A stretch of DNA of 10,657 bases from Betaproteobacteria bacterium. GTDB lineage: Bacteria > Pseudomonadota > Gammaproteobacteria > Burkholderiales > Rhodocyclaceae. The stretch covers positions 1-10,657 of the forward strand of contig JAGWUW010000050.1 in the NCBI GenBank assembly GCA_028868235.1, written 5' to 3'. This document shows positions 5,956 to 10,657 of this stretch, piece after piece. Position 1 is the stretch's first letter, and each line of letters opens with the position of its first letter. The notes beneath the pieces were generated by a model. The model saw nothing but the letters and a program-made list of their open reading frames with translations. It made no database searches and was not told the DNA's origin. The translations under genes were made by a program, and so were the position numbers.

Positions 5956-6375
5956 ATGCTGCGCCTCGTTCTCGATACCAATGTGGTCCTTGATCTTTTT
6001 CACTGGGCCAATACCGACGCCATTCCGATCATGGCCGCTCTCGAGGCCGGTCGCATCCAGTGCTTCGCCGACCAGCGCACGCTCGACGAACTGCAGCGCG
6101 TGCTGACCTACCCACAACTCAAACTGACACCGGACATGATCAGCGAGCGCTATGCCCGTTACAGCAACCTCGTGCAGATGGTTCCAGATGGGGAGGCACC
6201 CTCGCTGCCGCGCTGCAAGGATCGGGATGACCAGAAGTTCCTCGAGCTTTCCGCCCGCTGCAACGCCGACGTTCTGGTTAGCAAGGACAAGGCCCTGCTC
6301 AAACTGCGCGGACGGACAAAACTGTCATTTCAGATTGTCCCTCCGGCCATTGCATCCCGACAACTCGGCAGTTGA
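5956..6375 (+). CDS. PIN-domain protein (COG1569-like, putative toxin-type ribonuclease)
   Basis: The 139-residue product begins LRLVLDTNVVLDLFHW, the typical first strand of a PIN domain with acidic Asp7. Further expected acidic residues are Glu45 (TLDELQRVL), Asp91/Asp92 (CKDRDDQKFLELS) and Asp111 (VLVSKDKALL). PIN domains are Mg-dependent RNases, often the toxin of a VapBC-like pair. This one resembles the 'putative toxin-antitoxin system, PIN domain' family (COG1569). No antitoxin-like gene lies beside it: upstream is divergent dusC and downstream an exported thioredoxin. It may therefore be a solitary ribonuclease involved in RNA metabolism rather than a toxin. There is no Shine-Dalgarno sequence, and the -10-like box ends 8 nt before the ATG, suggesting a leaderless transcript. 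Confidence 0.85.
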   Translation: MLRLVLDTNVVLDLFHWANTDAIPIMAALEAGRIQCFADQRTLDELQRVLTYPQLKLTPDMISERYARYSNLVQMVPDGEAPSLPRCKDRDDQKFLELSARCNADVLVSKDKALLKLRGRTKLSFQIVPPAIASRQLGS

Positions 6376-6405
6376 CGGCCTGACGGATACCATGCCTCCG
6401 CTCTC

Positions 6406-6915
6406 ATGAGATTATTTTTTGCCCTTCTCATCGCCGTACTAACCCTGTTCTCTCCGGCCCAAGCCAAAACACCGGGTGAAGTCGATGCAGGCAGCCCCTT
6501 GCGTGACCTGCCACTACCGGGGCTGAATGGCCCGACCAAACAAATTTCGGACTTCCGGGGCAAACCGCTGATTATCAATGTGTGGGCGAGCTGGTGCGGC
6601 CCCTGTCGGGCCGAGATGGGTTCGCTCGATCGCCTGGCCAAACGCTACGGGAAGCAATTCACGATCATCGGCATCTCCACCGACGACTACCCGGATAACG
6701 CTCGGATATTTCTGCAGAAATCAGGCACAGCATTCCCGATGTTCATCGACAGGCAGCCATGGCCCTTGGAAAACATGCTCGGCGCCAACCGCCTGCCGCT
6801 AACCGTACTGATCGATGCCGACGGCAAGGTTCTCAGCAAATACTACGGCGCCCACGAGTGGGATAGCCGTGAAGCAGTCGATGCCATCGCCAAGGTCTTC
6901 AAGCTCAAGCTGTAG
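6406..6915 (+). CDS. Exported TlpA/ResA-like thioredoxin-fold protein
   Basis: This 169-residue protein starts with a signal peptide (MRLFFALLIAVLTLFSPAQA, probable cleavage after Ala20). A thioredoxin fold of the TlpA/ResA/AhpC-TSA type follows: DLPLPGLNG, ISDFRGKPLIINVWASWCGPC with active-site Cys64 and Cys67, FTIIGISTDD and RLPLTVLIDADGKV with the cis-Pro131. It should act in the periplasm as a thiol-disulphide oxidoreductase. Possible partners are apocytochromes, copper-site proteins or oxidised periplasmic proteins; the neighbours do not decide between these. It follows the PIN gene by 30 nt on the same strand. There is no Shine-Dalgarno sequence before ATG 6406; instead a five-codon reading frame (6392-6409) ends in an ATGA overlap with this start. 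Its stop lies 9 nt from the convergent yaaA stop. Confidence 0.88.
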   Translation: MRLFFALLIAVLTLFSPAQAKTPGEVDAGSPLRDLPLPGLNGPTKQISDFRGKPLIINVWASWCGPCRAEMGSLDRLAKRYGKQFTIIGISTDDYPDNARIFLQKSGTAFPMFIDRQPWPLENMLGANRLPLTVLIDADGKVLSKYYGAHEWDSREAVDAIAKVFKLKL

Positions 6916-6924
6916 GCCGCCCGC

Positions 6925-7698
6925 TCACTCTGCGCGGCGACGGAACACCCAGGTCGACTTGTCCGATACCTCCGGCGCAAAGGCATAACCGTCGTAATCG
7001 AAACCCTGCAACGCTTCCGGATCGTCCAGGCGGTTGAGGACTGCATAGCGGGTCATCAGACCGCGCGCCCGCTTGGCGTAAAAGCTGATGATCTTGTACT
7101 TACCATTTTTCCAGTCCTCGAATACCGGTTGGATGACCTCGCCTTGAATCTTGCGGCCGACCGCCGCCTTGAAATACTCCTCGGAAGCAAGATTGATCAC
7201 TACCGGACGCTTCGTCGCATCAAGTTCGGCATTGATGGCATTCAACAGGGTTTCCCCCCAGAAGGCATACAAATCCTTTCCCGCCTTGTTGGCAAAGCGA
7301 GTGCCCATTTCCAGGCGATAGGGCTGCATCAGGTCGAGCGGCTTCAACAAGCCATAGAGGCCGGATAGTATTCGCACATGCCGCTGGGCGAAATCGAGGT
7401 CGTCAGCCGACAAGGTTTTTGCTGAAAGACCGTCGTAAACGTCGCCATCGAAGGCCAGTACGGACTGCTTGGCGTTATCCGGCGAAAAAGGAAGCGACCA
7501 ATCGGCATAGCGGTTGAAATTGAGCAACGCCAACGGGTCCGACAAATCCATGAGCTTGGCGATATCGGCCGGCGATAGCTTACGTAGCTGCTGGATCAGA
7601 ATTTCCGACTGCTTCAGGTAAGCCGGCAGCGTATACCCAGTGATGTGTGGTGGCGTCTTGAAGTCGAGGGCTTTGGCGGGTGAGAGCAGGATCAACAT
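6925..7698 (-). CDS. yaaA: Peroxide stress protein YaaA (DUF328/UPF0246)
   Basis: The 257-residue product matches E. coli YaaA (258 residues) throughout. It begins [13 protein letters not shown] and continues with [93 protein letters not shown] and GFDYDGYAF. In E. coli YaaA belongs to the OxyR regulon, binds DNA and limits damage from hydrogen peroxide by keeping free intracellular iron low. The start at ATG 7698 is the family start although no clear Shine-Dalgarno sequence precedes it. On the minus strand TAAAAT at 7740-7735 is a possible -10 element without a good -35. The gene is convergent with the thioredoxin and divergent from cti. No OxyR site was recognised by eye. Confidence 0.95.
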   Translation of the reverse strand: MLILLSPAKALDFKTPPHITGYTLPAYLKQSEILIQQLRKLSPADIAKLMDLSDPLALLNFNRYADWSLPFSPDNAKQSVLAFDGDVYDGLSAKTLSADDLDFAQRHVRILSGLYGLLKPLDLMQPYRLEMGTRFANKAGKDLYAFWGETLLNAINAELDATKRPVVINLASEEYFKAAVGRKIQGEVIQPVFEDWKNGKYKIISFYAKRARGLMTRYAVLNRLDDPEALQGFDYDGYAFAPEVSDKSTWVFRRRAE

Positions 7699-7886
7699 GG
7701 TGGGAACGAATTTCCGAAGCGGATTGTGCGCAGCATTTTAACGGCTGGCACGTCGCCTCGGTGGGGGCAGCGTGGCAAAACGGCGAATCGAACAACAGGA
7801 ACATTCTTTGTCTCCACCAAGACTTTGATACGATGCAGCCGCTCACGTGCACCGCGCACATTTCCCGCTGCCCAACGGAGATTGCC
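7699..7886. other. Divergent intergenic region between yaaA and cti
   Basis: This 188-bp stretch should carry the promoters of both genes. A plus-strand reading frame in the cti frame stays open from 7680, but its predicted residues (such as NGWHVASVGAAWQNGESNNRN) look non-coding and it overlaps the start of yaaA. For cti, TACGAT (7829-7834) with TTGTCT (7808-7813) is a weak pair with a 15-nt spacer. I see no convincing operator or terminator. Confidence 0.45.
7877..7880 (+). promoter_or_regulatory. Ribosome binding site deciding the TTG start of cti
   Basis: GGAG is placed 6 nt before TTG 7887. The upstream in-frame ATG at 7833 has no comparable site, so this motif favours a TTG start. Confidence 0.6.
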
Positions 7887-10229
7887 TTGCGCAAATTCGC
7901 TCCCCTCCTGTTTGTCTTCCTCGCTGCCTGCGCAACCGTCGCCACGCTCCGCCTGGACGACCGCTTCGGCCCGGCCGACCCGACCCGCTTCGACCATATC
8001 CTCCCGCGCACCGCACAGGCCCCGGATTACTGGCAGGAGGTACGCCCGATACTCGACCGCCGCTGTGTCACTTGCCACGCCTGCTACGACGCACCCTGCC
8101 AGCTTAATCTAGCCAGCTACAGCGGCCTGACGCGCGGAGCCAACACCAGCCAGGTGTTTGCCGACCGCCTTCTGGCAGCCGAGCCGACCCGCCTCGGTAT
8201 CGATGCGCAGAGCAATGGTGAATGGCGACAAAAAGGCTTCTTCCCGGTACTGAACGAACGCCAGCCGACACCTCAAGCCAACCTTGAAGCCAGCGTCATG
8301 GCTCGCCTGCTGGCACTAAAACAAGCCCACCCGGGTCCATCCAGCGGTCCGCTGAATGATCAAGATCTCGATTTCTCGCTCAACCGCCCGCAAGTCTGCA
8401 CGCCGGCTGAAGGTCTGGACGAATACACCCGCCGGCATCCAATGCGTGGCATGCCTTTCGGTCTACCACCGCTCAGTGCCGGCGAAAACGCCACGCTGAC
8501 TCGCTGGCTGGCAGCCGGCGCCCCTTACCGGCCGCTCAGCCCGCTACCGGCCGCGATCATCCGCCAAGTGGCCGATTGGGAACTCTTCTTCAATGGGGAT
8601 GACGCCAAGAGCCAGCTCACTGCACGTTACATCTACGAACACTGGTTTATCGGCCAATTGTGGTTCGCTGAACAACCCGGCCAGTATTTTGAGCTGGTAC
8701 GCAGCCGCACGCCGCCGGGACGGCCGATTGATCTAATCGCCACCCGCCGCCCCTACGATGACCCTGGCGTTGACCGCGTCTGGTATCGCCTGCGCCGTAT
8801 CGAAGCGACACCGGTCGCCAAAACCCACATGCCGCTGCTGCTCGACGCTCAACGCTTGGCACGTCTGCGTGAATGGTTCCTGAAGCCGGACTACGCCGTT
8901 GCCCGACAGCCCTCCTACGAGCCGGAAACCGCCTCCAATCCCTTCGTCACTTTTCGCGACTTGCCGCTGGTCGCCCGCTACCGGCTGATGCTCGACGAAG
9001 CGCAATTCACGCTGGCAGGGTTCATGAAGGGTCCAGTCTGCCGCGGCCAGTTCGCACTCAACTCGATCAACGACCATTTCTGGGTGTATTTCGTGGCGCC
9101 CAACGAAATGAGTGCCCAATTCATGCAGGCCATCATCGACGCGGCCAGCCCCGTGCTGCGACTGCCAGCCGAACGCGAAAGTACTGCCGGCCTGCTAGCC
9201 TGGAAGGAATACTTCCGCCTGGAACACGAATATACCGAGGCCCGCAGCCGCATCACCGCCAAGCTCAAGCAGAACGACACCCGCCCGACCCTCAACGACA
9301 TCTGGGATGGTGATGGCCGCAATCCCAATGCTGCCCTCACCGTCTTCCGCCATTTCGACAGCGCCTCGGTCATCAAGGGCCTGGCTGGCGAGCGTCCGCA
9401 AACTGCCTTTGTCATCGGCTACCCCGTGCTTGAACGCATGCACTACCTGCTGGTCGCCGGTTTTGATGTCTATGGCAATGTCGGCCACCAGTTGGCGACC
9501 CGCCTGTATATGGATTTCCTGCGCATGGAGAGCGAACTGAATTTTCTCGCCCTGCTCCCGATCAAGGATAGACAACCGGTCCTCGACCACTGGTACCGGG
9601 ATCGCAGCAAGCCACACAACGATTACTTTGCCGATGCTGCCCGCTTCTTCCCGCAGGAAACCGGCATCCGCTACCGTAGCAAGGACACCTTGAACGAGTT
9701 GTATGACCTGCTCAGTCAACGTACTGCCAAAGCTCGCGACCGCTCCCGCGAACTGGAGGCTAGCGGCCTGCCAGCGACCGATCTGGCCGCCCTGCGCCAA
9801 CTGTCCACCATCCAGGGAATAGCCGCATCGCGTATGCCGGAAGACAGCCTGCTCGTCTATCAGCTCCCCAGCGGCAAGCCCCTGGTCTTTTCGCTGATCC
9901 GTAACAGCGCCCACACCAATGTGGCCGAAATTTTCAGCGAGGCTGACCGCCGCCTCCCCGAGGAAGACACCCTGCTGGCCATGACCGGCATCGTCGGCGC
10001 CTATCCCAACGCGATTTTCGCCATTAACCGGAACAACGCCGGCCAATTCGCCGATGCCGTCGCCGCCCTGCGCAGCGAAAGCGATCTTGCCCGTCTTACC
10101 GACGCGTACGGCATACGCCGTACCGACCCGCGCTTCTGGCCAACCAGCGATGCGATCCACGATTATTCAAAGGCCAGCCGGCCCATCGAATTCGGCATCC
10201 TCGACTACAGCCGACTGGAGAACCACTAG
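7887..10229 (+). CDS. cti: Fatty acid cis/trans isomerase (Cti), periplasmic c-type haem protein
   Basis: Cti converts cis-unsaturated acyl chains of membrane phospholipids to the trans form, stiffening the membrane rapidly under solvent, heat or osmotic stress without ATP. From TTG 7887 the product is 780 residues, close to the 760-800 of known Cti proteins. It has a hydrophobic export signal (MRKFAPLLFVFLAAC, residues 1-15) and a c-type haem site RRCVTCHACYDAPCQLNL (Cys60, Cys63, His64), the characteristic Cti block. Later blocks such as HPMRGMPFGLPPL, RYIYEHWFIGQLWF, KTHMPLL, YPVLERMHYLLVAGFDVYGNVGHQLATRLYMDFLRMESELNFL and NAIFAINRNNAGQFADAV fit the family. ATG 7833 in the same frame would add 18 polar residues before the signal, so TTG with GGAG 6 nt upstream is preferred. 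LAAC at 12-15 fits a lipobox, so the protein could be lipid-anchored; ordinary signal peptidase cleavage or an uncleaved anchor are alternatives. Confidence 0.92.
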   Translation: MRKFAPLLFVFLAACATVATLRLDDRFGPADPTRFDHILPRTAQAPDYWQEVRPILDRRCVTCHACYDAPCQLNLASYSGLTRGANTSQVFADRLLAAEPTRLGIDAQSNGEWRQKGFFPVLNERQPTPQANLEASVMARLLALKQAHPGPSSGPLNDQDLDFSLNRPQVCTPAEGLDEYTRRHPMRGMPFGLPPLSAGENATLTRWLAAGAPYRPLSPLPAAIIRQVADWELFFNGDDAKSQLTARYIYEHWFIGQLWFAEQPGQYFELVRSRTPPGRPIDLIATRRPYDDPGVDRVWYRLRRIEATPVAKTHMPLLLDAQRLARLREWFLKPDYAVARQPSYEPETASNPFVTFRDLPLVARYRLMLDEAQFTLAGFMKGPVCRGQFALNSINDHFWVYFVAPNEMSAQFMQAIIDAASPVLRLPAERESTAGLLAWKEYFRLEHEYTEARSRITAKLKQNDTRPTLNDIWDGDGRNPNAALTVFRHFDSASVIKGLAGERPQTAFVIGYPVLERMHYLLVAGFDVYGNVGHQLATRLYMDFLRMESELNFLALLPIKDRQPVLDHWYRDRSKPHNDYFADAARFFPQETGIRYRSKDTLNELYDLLSQRTAKARDRSRELEASGLPATDLAALRQLSTIQGIAASRMPEDSLLVYQLPSGKPLVFSLIRNSAHTNVAEIFSEADRRLPEEDTLLAMTGIVGAYPNAIFAINRNNAGQFADAVAALRSESDLARLTDAYGIRRTDPRFWPTSDAIHDYSKASRPIEFGILDYSRLENH

Positions 10230-10306
10230 CCGGCGCGACGCGGATTGAGGCGCTCAAGCCGATACGCGACTGGTAAAATCCTGTTTTTGTATTTTCTGGA
10301 TTACCG
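10230..10306. promoter_or_regulatory. Intergenic region with extended -10 element upstream of the DUF2863-like gene
   Basis: The 77-bp gap after cti contains TGGTAAAAT at 10271-10279, which fits an extended -10 promoter (TG-N-TAAAAT). It would start transcription near 10286, about 20 nt before the next ATG. No good -35 is visible. A small inverted repeat TTGAG-GCG-CTCAA (10245-10257) precedes it, too short and without a T-run to call a terminator. Confidence 0.4.
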
Positions 10307-10657
10307 ATGAAACGCACCCGCTTTGGTTCGCGCGACCGACTTTCCCGCGAAGCGGCAGAACTGCAACGTCTGGCCACCGGCCTTTCCGAATCCGGCGGCA
10401 AGCTAGAGGACAGCTACTGGGAAACGCAGCTGGCCGAAGTGGTCGACGGCCTGCTCAAGAACGGTGCCGAAGACGACATCAACACCGCCCTCGACCGGCT
10501 GTTCGAAGCCAACCCGCGCGCCCACGACGAACTGGCCGACATGGTCGAGTCGCGTGCCGAAACGCACCGCATGGAAGCCCAAGGCCAGGAATTCGACATC
10601 CAGCTCTTCGCCGCCCCGGTCCTCGCCTGGTCGCGCTTCTCCATCCCCGCCTGCCCA
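10307..10657 (+). CDS. DUF2863-like protein, N-terminal part (truncated by window edge)
   Basis: A frame opens at ATG 10307 and runs uninterrupted to the window end for 117 codons, too open-ended to judge full length. It begins MKRTRFGSRDRLSREAAELQ and continues with LSESGGKLEDSYWETQLAEVVDGLL, INTALDRLFEANPRAHDELADMVESRAE and FDIQLFAAPVLAWSRFSIPA. This resembles the DUF2863 family, found mainly in Betaproteobacteria and of unknown function; the match is from memory, so the family name is moderately sure. The N-terminal third is helical, charged and without a signal peptide, suggesting a cytoplasmic protein. GGA about 7 nt before the ATG is a weak ribosome binding site, and an extended -10 element lies just upstream. 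No functional link to cti is evident. Confidence 0.78.
   Translation, partial: MKRTRFGSRDRLSREAAELQRLATGLSESGGKLEDSYWETQLAEVVDGLLKNGAEDDINTALDRLFEANPRAHDELADMVESRAETHRMEAQGQEFDIQLFAAPVLAWSRFSIPACP

Noticed and set aside
7680..7886. Longer N-terminus for cti starting at ATG 7680 or 7833
   Set aside because: The first overlaps the start of yaaA and adds atypical residues before the signal peptide; the second lacks a ribosome binding site and would bury the signal behind 18 polar residues.
9195..10160. Long 321-codon minus-strand open frame
   Set aside because: It is antisense to cti, whose conserved blocks run through the same bases; the translation is low-complexity Gly/Ala/Val-rich without a recognisable family.
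10245..10257. Short hairpin TTGAG-GCG-CTCAA after cti as a terminator
   Set aside because: The stem is only 5 bp and is not directly followed by a T-run; the CTGTTTTTG stretch is over 20 nt further on.

Overview
The window looks like chromosomal DNA of a GC-rich Gram-negative bacterium, most likely a betaproteobacterium (possibly Rhodocyclales-like). The lineage call is inference: the protein at the right edge resembles the mainly betaproteobacterial DUF2863 family, and the fatty acid cis/trans isomerase, the DusC-type synthase and the PutA all look proteobacterial. Genes are tightly packed. I see no transposase, tRNA, rRNA, CRISPR array or phage gene.

Left block (1-3942): a minus-strand operon reads ocd (2273-3373), arginase (1327-2247), putA (5' part only, running off the left edge). 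A divergent Lrp/AsnC-type regulator follows at 3508-3942. The three enzymes form a complete route: arginine to ornithine plus urea, ornithine to proline plus ammonia, and proline to P5C and glutamate. This PutA lacks the N-terminal ribbon-helix-helix domain that lets enterobacterial PutA repress its own operon, so the Lrp-type protein is the natural candidate regulator. The 134-bp divergent intergenic region carries several A/T-rich ATTTTG/CAAAAT repeats, one pair of which overlaps the regulator's start codon.

Middle block (3956-5903, minus strand): dusC, a TrmB-like methyltransferase and a YkgJ-type cysteine-cluster protein are joined by overlapping stop/start codons (TGATG, then ATGA). They form a translationally coupled operon around tRNA modification. 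A divergent PIN-domain protein (5956-6375) shares with dusC a short intergenic region holding the palindromic -10-like box ATTATAAT. An exported TlpA/ResA-like thioredoxin (6406-6915) follows on the plus strand.

Right block (6925-10657): yaaA (peroxide stress, minus strand) lies convergent to the thioredoxin and divergent from cti, the periplasmic c-type haem fatty acid cis/trans isomerase. I start cti at a TTG codon preceded by a good ribosome binding site. The 5' part of a DUF2863-like gene closes the window.

The most interesting points are the arginine-to-glutamate cassette with its regulator and candidate operators, the PutA without its own repressor domain, the tRNA-modification operon with an uncharacterised cysteine-cluster member, and the start and possible lipoprotein signal of cti. 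None is clearly an undescribed system.
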